Assembly: GCA_904395815.1 (NCBI GenBank)
Contig: CAJFOC010000036.1
Location: 1 to 63,100, forward strand
Direction of reading: 5' to 3'
Length of the DNA: 63,100 bases
DNA from: an uncultured Holdemania sp.
GTDB taxonomy: Bacteria; Bacillota_I; Bacilli_A; Erysipelotrichales; Erysipelotrichaceae
Below the pieces are notes generated by a model, which saw only the letters and a program-made list of their open reading frames with translations, had not been told where the DNA came from and ran no database searches. A program made the translations under genes and the position numbers. Below, in pieces: positions 52,012 through 60,596 of the stretch. Position 1 is the first letter of the stretch; each line of letters begins with the position of its first letter.

Positions 52012-52039
52012 ATAAAAAAGGATCCCTGCGAGGGATCCT
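52012..52039 (-). terminator. Terminator of the tseB-dnaD-nth operon
   Basis: On the minus strand AGGATCCCT pairs with AGGGATCCT and is followed by TTTTTTATC. Confidence 0.85.
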
Positions 52040-52060
52040 GCCTGAATGAAGAGCTTGGGG

Positions 52061-52729
52061 TCAGGCGGCGGTTTTTTCCGGCTGACGGCGGGCGGAGGAA
52101 CGCTTCTGCTGCGCAATTTCGCGGCAGAAGGATGTGAACGGACAATCCTGACACTGCGGATTTTTGGCCTTGCAGAAATACCGGCCGAAAAAGATAAACA
52201 GATGATGGGCGTGTGACCACTGGCTGCGCGGAATTTTGCGCATCAGCTTTTTTTCCACTTCCAGAACGCTGTCATTGGGCATCGCCAGCCGAAGACGTTT
52301 GGACACGCGTTCCACGTGAGTATCGACTGCGATCGCCGGTACACCGAAGCAAACGGAGAGGATGACGTTGGCGCTTTTGCGTCCTACTCCCGGAAGGGTG
52401 ATCAGCTCTTCCATCGTTTGCGGCATTTCGCCATCAAACCGTTCTACCAGCTCCCGCGCCAGTCCCTGGATACTGCGAGCTTTGTTGCGGTACAGTCCGA
52501 TACGCTGGATGCAGCTTTCAATTTCCGATAACGGCGCCTGTGCCAGTGAGGCGGGATCGGGGTATCGTTCAAACAGCTGCGGCGTGACTTTGTTGACGGC
52601 GGCGTCGGTTGTCTGGGCCGACAGCACGACAGCGACAGCCAGTTCAAACGGATTGCGATGATTCAGTTCGCAATGCGCATCCGGAAACATGGCGGTCAGC
52701 GTTGTCAGAATTTCCTCTGTTTTCATCAT
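52061..52729 (-). CDS. nth: Endonuclease III
   Basis: The 222-residue DNA glycosylase/AP lyase removes oxidised pyrimidines. The helix-hairpin-helix LPGVGRKSANVIL holds the catalytic Lys; VDTHVERVS holds the catalytic Asp. The iron-sulphur cluster Cys pattern C-x6-C-x2-C-x5-C is present (CKAKNPQCQDCPFTSFC). ATG 52729 follows GGGAGG by six bases and overlaps the dnaD stop. Confidence 0.96.
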   Translation of the reverse strand: MMKTEEILTTLTAMFPDAHCELNHRNPFELAVAVVLSAQTTDAAVNKVTPQLFERYPDPASLAQAPLSEIESCIQRIGLYRNKARSIQGLARELVERFDGEMPQTMEELITLPGVGRKSANVILSVCFGVPAIAVDTHVERVSKRLRLAMPNDSVLEVEKKLMRKIPRSQWSHAHHLFIFFGRYFCKAKNPQCQDCPFTSFCREIAQQKRSSARRQPEKTAA

Positions 52730-53265
52730 CCATTTCCTCCCTTGTCTTCGGGTCCGATCAGTCCTTTTTTCTGCCATTCGGAAAGAATTCGCTGAATGTA
52801 GGCAAAATTCAGCTTCTGATACATGCTGGCTTCTTTCAGCGCTCTGACCAGCACCGCGTTGTCATACCGGCTGGTCCATTCCTGAAGCGAGGCGAGCTCC
52901 GAGGAGCTCAGCGGCCGGCCGAATTCTTCTTCAAACAGGTCGAACAGCGACTGTTCCAGCGCTTTGGGCGACAGGGGAGTGCGGGCAGAGTACAATCCGT
53001 CAAGGCAAAAGGTGACCGCTGATCGTCCGGCTTTCAGTTCCAGATATTTCTTGGCGCACAGAACGCTGAGCGCCTGATCCAATTCTTCTCTGGAAAGACC
53101 GGTTTTCTGCATCAGCAGCTGCGGTGTGATGGGGATGCCGCAGGAATTCAGGTATTCCGTCATGATGACCGTCATGCCTTCAGCGGCAGAAAATCCGAAT
53201 ATTTCATAATGATCCAAAATCCATTTCAGCCGATCTACATAGGGCTGTTTCCACCATTGCTTCAT
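52726..53265 (-). CDS. dnaD: DnaD-like replication initiation protein
   Basis: The 179 residues have a winged-helix N-terminal domain and a C-terminal DnaD/DnaB2 domain (LFDLFEEEFGRPLSSSELASLQEW...LVRALKEAS, ending NFAYIQRILSEWQKKGL). DnaD helps load the replicative helicase in Firmicutes. Its pairing with nth is conserved in Bacillus. Confidence 0.92.
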   Translation of the reverse strand: MKQWWKQPYVDRLKWILDHYEIFGFSAAEGMTVIMTEYLNSCGIPITPQLLMQKTGLSREELDQALSVLCAKKYLELKAGRSAVTFCLDGLYSARTPLSPKALEQSLFDLFEEEFGRPLSSSELASLQEWTSRYDNAVLVRALKEASMYQKLNFAYIQRILSEWQKKGLIGPEDKGGNG

Positions 53266-53267
53266 CG

Positions 53268-53741
53268 TTACCTCTTTTCATAGCGCAGAAGCAGTTCCAG
53301 GCTTTCCGCATCCAGCAGAATTTCCTGCCGGGAATCTTCCAGGACCAGCGCCGGCCGGTCGTTGATCCAGCCGTAGCTGATTTCATTCCCGTCGTAGCTG
53401 CAGCATTGCCGGGCTGCCTCCAGCGTTGCCTGTTCATCGATCTGGGAACGGCGCAGAACCGCCCGCACGTTGCCTTCGGCGTCATACCAGTAAATCCAGT
53501 TTTCACCATACAGACTGACGCGGGAAATGTAAGTGACTTCATTCAGCGCGTATCGTCCCAACAGCTCGCCGTCAGTGCTGCGCAGCTGCTGCATCAGCTG
53601 ACGGTGAATTCGCTGATCATCGCTCAGCTGTTTGAAATACGGACCTTGGATCAGGATCATGTTGTTCACCGCGATAATCAGGATGAGAATCAGAAGAAGT
53701 CCTCCGCTGATCAGCAGTGAACGCACCAGTTTCTGCGACAT
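53268..53741 (-). CDS. TseB/YpmB-like membrane protein
   Basis: The 157 residues have one N-terminal membrane helix (about 8-30) and an extracellular DUF5590/YpmB domain (TYISRVSLYGENWIYWYDAEG). In B. subtilis YpmB, renamed TseB, acts with PBP2A in cell wall elongation and lies before dnaD and nth, as here. ATG 53741 is chosen: GAGGTG precedes it, while a GTG at 53750 is part of that site. Confidence 0.85.
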   Translation of the reverse strand: MSQKLVRSLLISGGLLLILILIIAVNNMILIQGPYFKQLSDDQRIHRQLMQQLRSTDGELLGRYALNEVTYISRVSLYGENWIYWYDAEGNVRAVLRRSQIDEQATLEAARQCCSYDGNEISYGWINDRPALVLEDSRQEILLDAESLELLLRYEKR

Positions 53742-53762
53742 GGGTTTCACCTCTGTTTTTGT

Positions 53763-53791
53763 ATTATATCAAATTGCCGGTTGTGAAACAA
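53763..53791 (-). promoter_or_regulatory. Promoter of the tseB-dnaD-nth operon
   Basis: On the minus strand TTGTTT (53791-53786) and TATAAT (53768-53763) with a 17-base spacer. Confidence 0.7.
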
Positions 53792-53894
53792 TCACGGGAC
53801 AGCGGAGCGGGAGTGTTGACGTTGATTTCATATTTGGAAATTCTTTCAATAAAGATGAAAAAAGGCTTAATGAAAGGTATTGACGCCCTTGAGT

Positions 53895-53923
53895 TTGCAT
53901 TTCTCTGTGAAACGTGTTATGAT
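53895..53923 (+). promoter_or_regulatory. Promoter of the secreted thioredoxin-fold gene
   Basis: TTGCAT (53895-53900) and TATGAT (53918-53923) with a 17-base spacer. Confidence 0.6.
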
Positions 53924-53949
53924 GACCGGGTATTGAGGAGCGTGATGGT

Positions 53950-54501
53950 GTGTTAAAAAAGTTCATGATTGGATCCATGGGATTTCTGTTTCTGGGCAGC
54001 ACCGCCCTGTTCTCCTATCGGGCAATGGAACCTGTTGCCGCGGTAACCCAGCCGGAAAGTTACATTTCCGCTGCACCGGCATCCTCCCGGAGTTTGAGTG
54101 AAACAACGGCTGAAACGGTAGCCGGGGAAACGCTGTATGTTTATTTCTGTACGGCAGACAGTGCGGATTGCACCTACATGAATGATTATGTTCTGAAACC
54201 GCTGGCGCAGGAACTGAACGCTACCTCGCTGGACGTATTCGAGTATCAGGATCTGAGCGGCCTGGGAGAAAATTATCCTGTATCCAAGCTGAAGAGTCAG
54301 TATGGTTTTGAAAGTTATCCGGCTTTTGTTGCCATGACGGTCAATGAAGATGGGACGACAACGATCAACAATGTTCTGGAATGGAACAGTGAAAGCCCGA
54401 TTGATTCGCAGACGCTGAAGCTGTGGATGATCGATCAGGGTATCTGGACGGGCGTTATTGAAGATCAGGGAGAACTGATCGAACAGCCAGCTCAGCAGTA
54501 A
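53950..54501 (+). CDS. Membrane-anchored or secreted protein with thioredoxin-like fold
   Basis: The 183 residues begin with a signal or anchor helix (MLKKFMIGSMGFLFLGSTALF). The rest reads like a thioredoxin fold: strand TLYVYFCTADSADCTYMNDYV, later KLKSQYGFESYPAFVAM, where SYPAF stands at the cis-Pro loop. The usual CxxC is replaced by CTADSADC, so redox activity is uncertain. It may be a periplasmic-side binding or inactive thioredoxin relative. The start is GTG 53950, nine bases after GAGGAG; earlier ATG/GTG codons run into a stop. It is a single-gene unit with its own terminator. Confidence 0.7.
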   Translation: MLKKFMIGSMGFLFLGSTALFSYRAMEPVAAVTQPESYISAAPASSRSLSETTAETVAGETLYVYFCTADSADCTYMNDYVLKPLAQELNATSLDVFEYQDLSGLGENYPVSKLKSQYGFESYPAFVAMTVNEDGTTTINNVLEWNSESPIDSQTLKLWMIDQGIWTGVIEDQGELIEQPAQQ

Positions 54502-54518
54502 AAATCAGAATCAATGGA

Positions 54519-54549
54519 AGATTTCCGGGTAAATCCGGAAGTCTTTTTG
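54519..54549 (+). terminator. Terminator
   Basis: AGATTTCCGG pairs with CCGGAAGTCT (one G-T pair) around GTAAAT, followed by TTTTG. Confidence 0.8.
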
Positions 54550-54601
54550 TAAGCGGTACAGAGCGGAATTGACTTCTGAAAAGCGGTTCAGTATTTTTTT
54601 C

Positions 54602-54630
54602 TTTACAAACCGGCTTGGATACGATATAAT
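54602..54630 (+). promoter_or_regulatory. Promoter of tRNA-His
   Basis: TTTACA (54602-54607) and TATAAT (54625-54630) with a 17-base spacer, 13 bases before the tRNA. Confidence 0.75.
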
Positions 54631-54643
54631 TATCTTCGCTGAT

Positions 54644-54721
54644 GGCGGTCGTGGTGAAGTTGGTTAACACTCTGGATTGTGGCTCCAGCATTCGCGAGTT
54701 CGAGTCTCGTCGATCGCCCCA
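54644..54721 (+). tRNA. tRNA-His (anticodon GTG)
   Basis: The cloverleaf is complete. The anticodon stem is CTGGA/TCCAG with loop TTGTGGC (anticodon 54679-54681), and the T-arm has GTTCGAGTC. The acceptor is GCGGTCG with CGATCGC. The extra G at -1 (54644) opposite C73 (54718) is the mark of tRNA-His, and CCA is encoded (54719-54721). Confidence 0.97.
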
Positions 54722-54730
54722 TAGAAGCAG

Positions 54731-54760
54731 AAAAGCATCCGTGAGGATGCTTTTATTTTG
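54731..54760 (+). terminator. Terminator after tRNA-His
   Basis: AAAAGCATCC pairs with GGATGCTTTT around GTGA, followed by ATTTTG. Confidence 0.85.
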
Positions 54761-54767
54761 AGCAGGA

Positions 54768-54794
54768 GCGGAACGGACATGTTCCGCTTTTTTG
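54768..54794 (+). terminator. Second terminator
   Basis: GCGGAAC pairs with GTTCCGC, followed by TTTTTTG. It backs up the previous one and protects the converging gene. Confidence 0.75.
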
Positions 54795-54819
54795 TTTGGA
54801 CATGGGCATTGAAAACGGG

Positions 54820-55548
54820 TCAGGAGGACGGAACCAGCTGCGGCGCCAGCCAGGATAAAACGGTGGATTCGCGGTTCAGAGTGCACTCCTGCAAAGAATA
54901 GCTTTCCGAAGTCAGATACAGTTCAATCGTTCCTTTTTTCTCAGCCAGAGACAATACCGGGATGTAAGTCTGATCCACTGCCAGCAGAATCAGCGAAGGA
55001 ACGTCCTGGGAATCGGCGGTCATCGGCTGACCGCTGCGGTTCTGAATTTCCAGAATCCGGACGTTTCTGAACAGACAGTCCATCAGATCATGACGCTGCG
55101 CATCCTGCCCGTAAACATACAGATCAACATTCTGACCGGGCTGCATGGCATTGCCGCCGGTATCACGGATATCCACGCTGAGCGGGAAAACGGCCTGCCC
55201 CGGATTGAGGGCCGGGACGGAGCGGTCGGGCATCTGCGTCAGTGAACTCAGCATTTCCTGATAAAACGGAGAACCGGCCGGAATTCTGCCCTGAAGATCG
55301 GTCCAGCGTCCCAGGATGAGCTGGGGATCGGTCACAACGGAATCGCTGAGCGCGGAAGCCGGCAGGGTACGCAGACAGAGGTCGTCTTCCGTGATGGGGG
55401 TACGGCGCTGCAGCGTATGGCAGGCGACCGGTACTTCCGTAAAATGCAGCTGACGGATCATTCTGGAGCGAACCGCAAAACCAACAGCGGCGCAGCTGCC
55501 GGCCCACAGTCCAAGAAGCAACAGCACAAGATACCATTTCTTTTTCAT
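54820..55548 (-). CDS. Orphan SAF-domain protein (CpaB/RcpC-like)
   Basis: The 242 residues start with a basic end and one membrane helix (MKKKWYLVLLLLGLWAGSCAAVGFAV). A SAF domain follows (about 35-95: PVACHTLQRRTPITEDDLCLR and GRIPAGSPFYQEML). The rest is the RcpC/CpaB-like domain with AVFPLSVDIRDTGGNAMQPGQNVDLYVYG. CpaB proteins help assemble Flp/Tad pili, but no tad genes are nearby. ATG 55548 follows AAAGGAG. It is a single-gene unit, so its role may differ from pilus assembly. Confidence 0.8.
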   Translation of the reverse strand: MKKKWYLVLLLLGLWAGSCAAVGFAVRSRMIRQLHFTEVPVACHTLQRRTPITEDDLCLRTLPASALSDSVVTDPQLILGRWTDLQGRIPAGSPFYQEMLSSLTQMPDRSVPALNPGQAVFPLSVDIRDTGGNAMQPGQNVDLYVYGQDAQRHDLMDCLFRNVRILEIQNRSGQPMTADSQDVPSLILLAVDQTYIPVLSLAEKKGTIELYLTSESYSLQECTLNRESTVLSWLAPQLVPSS

Positions 55549-55611
55549 GAAGTCTCCTTTCTGAGAGTAATATTGCAGGGAAAAGGAACAATCCTGCTCT
55601 GTTATCATTCT

Positions 55612-55640
55612 TTGAAAAGTATATTGTAATATTATATAGT
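55612..55640 (+). promoter_or_regulatory. Promoter of the padR-DUF4097 operon
   Basis: TTGAAA (55612-55617) and TATAGT (55635-55640) with a 17-base spacer, within a very AT-rich, partly symmetrical stretch (TATATTGTAATATTATATAG) that could hold the PadR site. Confidence 0.55.
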
Positions 55641-55672
55641 GAGTGATACCACAGAGTTAAAGGAGGGATTCG

Positions 55673-55978
55673 ATGAACGCTCAGTTTAAGAAAGGAGTTC
55701 TGGAAATGTGTGTTCTGTCGCTGCTGGCGAAGGAAGATCGCTATGGGTATGAGCTGACGGAAACAATCTCTCAGACGATGACCGTGGCGGCCGGGACCTT
55801 GTATCTGATTCTGAAACGGCTGAAGGATGAGGGACATGTTCGCACCTATCTGGTGGATTCCGGGACCGGACCGGCACGCAAGTATTATCAGCTGACGGAA
55901 AAGGGAATTCAGCATGAAGCGCAGCTGCGGCAACAGTGGCGGGAATTTGTCACGCAGGTCGATGAACTGATTCGGTAA
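55673..55978 (+). CDS. PadR family transcriptional regulator
   Basis: The 101-residue short PadR-type winged helix begins MNAQFKKGVLEMCVLSLLAKEDRYGYEL and has GTLYLILKRLKDEGHV and RKYYQLTEKG. Short PadRs next to a DUF1700/HAAS protein are a common pair that senses envelope stress. AAGGAGG precedes the start. Confidence 0.93.
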   Translation: MNAQFKKGVLEMCVLSLLAKEDRYGYELTETISQTMTVAAGTLYLILKRLKDEGHVRTYLVDSGTGPARKYYQLTEKGIQHEAQLRQQWREFVTQVDELIR

Positions 55979-55990
55979 GGAGGAGCAGAG

Positions 55991-57016
55991 ATGAACCGGA
56001 AAGAATACATGGAACGGCTGTGGATGGATCTGCAGGATCTGGATCATTCGACAGCGGAGGAAATTATTCAGGATTTTGAACATCATTTTGAACAGGGGAG
56101 AAAGGAAGGCCGCAGCGAGGAAGAGATTGCCCGCGAACTGGGAGATCCGTCCAGTTTGCTGGACGAACTGAAAACCAGTGAGAAGACCACGATCAGAGAA
56201 CAGGTTTTTCATCCGCAGCAGGAAATCCGAAAGCTGATCATCGATGCGCAATGCGCCAATGTGCTGTTAAAAGCGGCAAAGGGTTCGCAGGTCCAGGTGG
56301 ATTTTGATGATCATCGCAGTCCGTTGGGAATTCAGAATTTTAATCTGGAAACCGTGCAGCGTGATGAGGTGTTTGAAATCCGGGTAGAACCGCGAAAAAG
56401 AAAGTTTCCTCTGCTGTCGCTCAGCGATCTGCATCTGCAGGTGGCGGTTCCGGAAAGTGTGAGGGATGTTGTTGTGCGCACCACCAGCGGTGATGGAACG
56501 ATTGCGGATCTTTCTCAGCTGGACAGCCTTGAGATCAGAAGTCAGTCCGGGGATCTGAAACTTTCTGGTTTGACGGTGCGTTCATTGATTGCGCAGACGA
56601 CCTCGGGCGATGTTGAATTGGAGGAAATGGAAGTGGAACTGATCCAGATCAGAGGCGTCAGCGGGGATCTGACGCTGAATGAGGTCAACGGCAGTCTGGG
56701 ACAGCTGAAAACCGTTTCCGGGGATGTGGAAACGACGAATGCGCGGCTGACGGCATTGCTGGCGGAGAGTAAAAGCGGCGATCTGGAGCTGCAGCTGAGC
56801 GGATCGGAGAAATTGCGATGTGTGACGATCAGCGGCGATGTGAAACTGCAGCTACATGAATGCTCGGGCTGCGATTGCGAGTTCAAAGCGGTTTCCGGCG
56901 ATTTTATCGATCGCCGCCGGTCGTTTGTCCGTCAGGGAAATCATTATCTGCAGGGAGATGAAAGCCTACGCGTTGCGGTCAGCACCGTCAGCGGGGATCT
57001 GAAAGTGGAGTGTTAA
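55991..57016 (+). CDS. HAAS (DUF1700) and DUF4097 beta-helix protein
   Basis: The 341 residues have an N-terminal HAAS/DUF1700 helical domain (NRKEYMERLWMDLQDLD...FEHHFEQGRKEGRSEEEIARELGDP). A repetitive DUF4097 beta-helix follows, in which S-G-D turns recur every 20 residues or so (TTSGDGTIADL, SQSGDLKLSGL, TTSGDVELEEM, GVSGDLTLNEV, TVSGDVETTN, TISGDVKLQL). No membrane helix is seen, unlike many relatives. It is paired with the PadR gene 12 bases upstream; the HAAS domain may bind PadR. Confidence 0.85.
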   Translation: MNRKEYMERLWMDLQDLDHSTAEEIIQDFEHHFEQGRKEGRSEEEIARELGDPSSLLDELKTSEKTTIREQVFHPQQEIRKLIIDAQCANVLLKAAKGSQVQVDFDDHRSPLGIQNFNLETVQRDEVFEIRVEPRKRKFPLLSLSDLHLQVAVPESVRDVVVRTTSGDGTIADLSQLDSLEIRSQSGDLKLSGLTVRSLIAQTTSGDVELEEMEVELIQIRGVSGDLTLNEVNGSLGQLKTVSGDVETTNARLTALLAESKSGDLELQLSGSEKLRCVTISGDVKLQLHECSGCDCEFKAVSGDFIDRRRSFVRQGNHYLQGDESLRVAVSTVSGDLKVEC

Positions 57017-57021
57017 GTGTT

Positions 57022-57046
57022 AAAGAAGCCGTCAGGCTTCTTTTGT
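57022..57046 (+). terminator. Terminator
   Basis: AAAGAAGCC pairs with GGCTTCTTT around GTCA, then TGTGG. A TG-extended -10 box (TGGTATAAT, 57046-57054) for the next gene begins right after. Confidence 0.75.
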
Positions 57047-57078
57047 GGTATAATCAAAGTCCGAAAGAAGGGATGAGG

Positions 57079-57768
57079 ATGGAACAGCTGATGCTGCAGG
57101 GAAACCGGTTTTCCTTAACCATTCAGCGCAAGGCGGTGAAGCATCTGATTCTGCGTTTGAAAAGTGACAGCGAACTGACAGTCAGCGCGCCGTATTTCTG
57201 CAGCCGCCGGGATATCGATCAGTTTATCCTTTCCCGCGAAGCGTGGATTATCCAAAGAGCGCAGCGGCTCCGTCATCAGCGTCAGGTTCAGCAGCTGTCC
57301 GCTGTGGGGCAGACGGTGACGATCTATGGCAAAGCGCGGCGGCTGGAAACGGATGGAACGCTGAAACGTTCCCGGATGGACGCTGAGCGTCTGATACTGG
57401 CGGTCAAAAGTCAGGACGCGGCGGCCCTTCAGCAGGCGTTCGATCGTTTTGCGCGGCAGAGCCTGCAGCAGGAAGTGCAGCGGTTAAGACCACGGTGGGA
57501 TGATGTGCTGATGAAGGCAGGACTGCCGCTGCCGGTGTTCCGTTTTCGGCGTATGAGCAGCCGCTGGGGGAGCTGCGTTGTCAATCGGCAGAAAATCACG
57601 CTCAACCTGAAGTTGATTCATTATCCGTCGGGATGTCTGGACGCCGTGCTCTGGCATGAATACGCCCATTTTCTCGTTCAGGATCATTCGGCTCGCTTCT
57701 ATGCGCTGATTCATGAAGCGATGCCGGATTATGCTGCCCGCAAGGCATTGCTGGATGGCAAAATGTAA
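57079..57768 (+). CDS. YgjP-like metallopeptidase domain protein (DUF45)
   Basis: This 229-residue zinc metallopeptidase-like protein of the M48/YgjP group has the HExxH motif LWHEYAHFLVQDHSARFY with a downstream His, and the family motif RFRRMSSRWGSCVVNRQKITL. Substrates are unknown. ATG 57079 follows AAGGG by six bases; an ATG at 57073 overlaps that site. Confidence 0.88.
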   Translation: MEQLMLQGNRFSLTIQRKAVKHLILRLKSDSELTVSAPYFCSRRDIDQFILSREAWIIQRAQRLRHQRQVQQLSAVGQTVTIYGKARRLETDGTLKRSRMDAERLILAVKSQDAAALQQAFDRFARQSLQQEVQRLRPRWDDVLMKAGLPLPVFRFRRMSSRWGSCVVNRQKITLNLKLIHYPSGCLDAVLWHEYAHFLVQDHSARFYALIHEAMPDYAARKALLDGKM

Positions 57769-57851
57769 GAAAGGTTTAAGGGAAAATTCAGGCTCAGCTT
57801 AAGAAATCTCTGATAATGTTATACAATAGGATAAGACGGGGAGGTCAGATT

Positions 57852-58547
57852 GTGGAACAGTATAAAATTCTGGTTGTTGACGATGATCATGCGATTGCGG
57901 ATGCTATTGAGATCTATCTGAAGAGCGAAGGTTACGAGGTGTTTAAGGCGTATAATGGTCTGGAAGCGCTGGATATTCTGGAACATCAGAAAATCCACTG
58001 CATTCTGATGGATGTCATGATGCCGAAAATGGACGGAATTCAGGCGATCATGCGGATTCGCGAGTCTTCCAACATTCCGATTATCATCCTCTCCGCCAAA
58101 TCAGAAGATATGGATAAGGTGCTTGGCCTGAATATCGGGGCAGACGATTACATCACCAAACCGTTCAATCCGCTGGAGATGATTGCCCGGGTCAAATCTC
58201 AGCTGCGCCGCTATATGCAGCTGGGCGCCACCGCCGATACCGGAAGCGTGATCAAAGTGGATGGTCTGAGCATCGATCTGGAAGCGAAAACGATCATGCT
58301 GGAGGGAGAACCGGTGAAGGTAACGCCGATAGAATATCGGATTCTGGAGCTGTTTCTGACCAATCTGAACCGGGTTTTTTCCATTGATGAGATCTATGAA
58401 CGCGTCTGGAACGAGACGAGTTTTCAAAGTGAAAATACGGTGGCCGTGCATATCCGCCGGATTCGGGAAAAAATTGAAATTGATCCGAAAAATCCCCGCT
58501 ATATCAAGGTGGTTTGGGGCATCGGCTATAAAATTGAGAAGAACTGA
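57852..58547 (+). CDS. OmpR-family response regulator
   Basis: About 231 residues with a receiver domain (LVVDDDHAI; phosphoacceptor in CILMDVMMP; LSAKSED; KPFNPLEM) and a C-terminal winged helix (TPIEYRILELFLTNLNRVFSIDEIYERVW...NTVAVHIRRIREKIE). GTG 57852 is used because GGGGAGG precedes it by eight bases. The kinase gene lies 65 bases downstream, past a terminator-like hairpin. A TACAAT -10 box lies upstream, and TTAAG occurs at 57776-57780 and 57799-57803, 23 bases apart, a possible binding pair. Confidence 0.93.
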   Translation: MEQYKILVVDDDHAIADAIEIYLKSEGYEVFKAYNGLEALDILEHQKIHCILMDVMMPKMDGIQAIMRIRESSNIPIIILSAKSEDMDKVLGLNIGADDYITKPFNPLEMIARVKSQLRRYMQLGATADTGSVIKVDGLSIDLEAKTIMLEGEPVKVTPIEYRILELFLTNLNRVFSIDEIYERVWNETSFQSENTVAVHIRRIREKIEIDPKNPRYIKVVWGIGYKIEKN

Positions 58548-58553
58548 AACAGG

Positions 58554-58578
58554 AAATCCCGCCTGAAGCGGGATTTTT
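58554..58578 (+). terminator. Terminator between response regulator and kinase genes
   Basis: AAATCCCGC pairs with GCGGGATTT around CTGAA, followed by TTG. It should lower kinase expression relative to the regulator. Confidence 0.75.
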
Positions 58579-58612
58579 GCGCGGAGTGCGATGATCGAAG
58601 GAGGTGCGGCAG

Positions 58613-60544
58613 ATGGCGGCGAAACCCCGTTCCGGAGGCTTGTTGTCGTTTCTGATTTTCTTTGTTCTGCTCTCGTCGCTGCTGTTCAGCGCGGCGCTGA
58701 CGGCGGATATCCTGCTGCCGGCAAACCGGTCGGCGGCGATGTATCCCAAGGAAATGATCGTGCGCAGCCTGAATGATATGGCGGCACTGATCGCTGGCGA
58801 ACAGAATCTTTCCCAGCAGGTGCGGGAAGATCTGTATTACAATCTGCATTATGTGGTGGAAGAGAAGGAAATCTATTACAACAGCGCGGACGATCTGAAA
58901 ATGACTTATGAACAGTTTGTCGAACAGTTTGCCGATCAGGGAATTCTGATGCTGAGCTGGGTACGCGGCGAGATGCCCGAGGTGCGCTACAGCGGCAGCT
59001 ATTTTCTGATCGATCAGAAAACGATTACCGATGAAATTGCTCAGGAAGCGATTTCGATTCTTGATCTGTATTCCCAACAGGATGTGCAGCGGCTTGCTTT
59101 TGTGATCAGCGATGAACTGGCCTACAACACCCCGATGTATTATGCTAACGCCGCCTGGCAGGAAGCGTCGGGGAATCTGAAGATCTGTTTTTACAGTTCC
59201 CTGTGCCTGTTTTTTATTACCATTGCGTTTTTTATCATGCGTCGGCAGGCGATCACTGCGTTCAATGAAGAACTGGCGCAGACAACCGGCTGGCTGTGGA
59301 TTGAACTGAAGGTGCTGCTGCTTCTGATTCTGACCACGTCCGCCTTATCTGTGCTGCCGCTTCCGCTGGCGGTGATCGGAATTTTCTGGCTGATATATCT
59401 GTGTGTGAATGAATTCCATTTCCTCGGTCTGAAGTCGCTGCGGCACAATCTTGTGAATTCGCTGTTCAAAACGATCAGGGCTTTCAGCGGACAGTACGGA
59501 TACCAGAAAAAATGGATTGCCGAATTTGCGTTGCTGGTCATCTTTGAAGTGTTATGCGCGTTTGTTCTGTGGACGATGATGTTCGGTTCCTTTTTTGGCA
59601 CCGGCGGTCTTCTTCTGTTTCTGGCTGTGTTCACCGCTGCCTTTGCCGCCTTGTTTTTCTATGGCAGAAAGATGCTGCGGTTCATGCAGGATACGGCAAC
59701 GCTGGCAATGCAGGTGGAAAACATCCGCAAGGGCAAGCTGAACGAAGCGCTGGAGCTGAGCGAAGGCAGTCCGCTGCAGCCGGTCAGTGAGAATCTGGAA
59801 AAGATTCGGGAAGGAGTCAGTCATCAGGTAGAGGAACAGCTGAAAAATGAGAAGCTGAAAATTGAGCTGATTACCAATGTTTCCCATGATCTGAAAACGC
59901 CGATTACTTCTCTGATCAATTACTCGGATCTGCTAATGAAGGCGCAGATTGAGCCGGACTATGCCCGCGATTATGTCAAAATCATCGCGCAGAAAAGTTT
60001 ACGGCTGAAAAATCTGGTGCAGGACCTGTTTGAAATTTCAAAGGCGGCCAGCGGTAATCTGCAGATGGATCTGCAGCAGCTGGAAATCAATGGCCTGCTG
60101 ATGCAGACGCTGGGGGAACTGGAGGAAAAAATTGAGGCCAGTTCGCTGGAATTCAAGGTGCAGTATCTTGATACACCGGGAATGATTCTGGCGGATGGCA
60201 GCCGTCTTTACAACGTATTCGACAATCTTATCAGCAATGCGATCAAGTATTCCATGGAAAATACGCGGGTGTATATCCGGGTGGAAAGAGAAGACGGTCA
60301 GATCTGCATTTCATTCAAAAACATTGCCAATTACGAGCTGAATTTTGATCCCGGATCTCTGACAGAACGATTTGTCCGGGGCGATGTCGCCCGGTCTACC
60401 GAGGGATCGGGGCTGGGATTGGCGATTGCCGAAACGTTTGTCCAGCTGATGAACGGAACGATTGAAATCAGCGCAGACGGCGATCTGTTTAAAATTGAGA
60501 TCCGCTTTCCGGAGCTGCGATCCGATTCATCAGCTGAGGTATGA
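58613..60544 (+). CDS. Sensor histidine kinase with large membrane input region
   Basis: The 643 residues have a first membrane helix, an extracellular region of about 150 residues, and then about five helices in residues 190-360. A HAMP-like region follows (NIRKGKLNEALELSEGSPLQP), then an H-box VSHDLKTPITSLINY and an ATPase domain (N-box NVFDNLISNAIKYS, G-box STEGSGLGLAIAETFV). It pairs with the OmpR-type regulator upstream. ATG 58613 follows AAGGAGGTG by seven bases; a GTG at 58604 overlaps the site. The signal is unknown. Confidence 0.93.
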   Translation: MAAKPRSGGLLSFLIFFVLLSSLLFSAALTADILLPANRSAAMYPKEMIVRSLNDMAALIAGEQNLSQQVREDLYYNLHYVVEEKEIYYNSADDLKMTYEQFVEQFADQGILMLSWVRGEMPEVRYSGSYFLIDQKTITDEIAQEAISILDLYSQQDVQRLAFVISDELAYNTPMYYANAAWQEASGNLKICFYSSLCLFFITIAFFIMRRQAITAFNEELAQTTGWLWIELKVLLLLILTTSALSVLPLPLAVIGIFWLIYLCVNEFHFLGLKSLRHNLVNSLFKTIRAFSGQYGYQKKWIAEFALLVIFEVLCAFVLWTMMFGSFFGTGGLLLFLAVFTAAFAALFFYGRKMLRFMQDTATLAMQVENIRKGKLNEALELSEGSPLQPVSENLEKIREGVSHQVEEQLKNEKLKIELITNVSHDLKTPITSLINYSDLLMKAQIEPDYARDYVKIIAQKSLRLKNLVQDLFEISKAASGNLQMDLQQLEINGLLMQTLGELEEKIEASSLEFKVQYLDTPGMILADGSRLYNVFDNLISNAIKYSMENTRVYIRVEREDGQICISFKNIANYELNFDPGSLTERFVRGDVARSTEGSGLGLAIAETFVQLMNGTIEISADGDLFKIEIRFPELRSDSSAEV

Positions 60545-60596
60545 TGGCAGGCATCGTGGACAGACTAACGGGGGAACCCCCAAGGAGGATGACACG

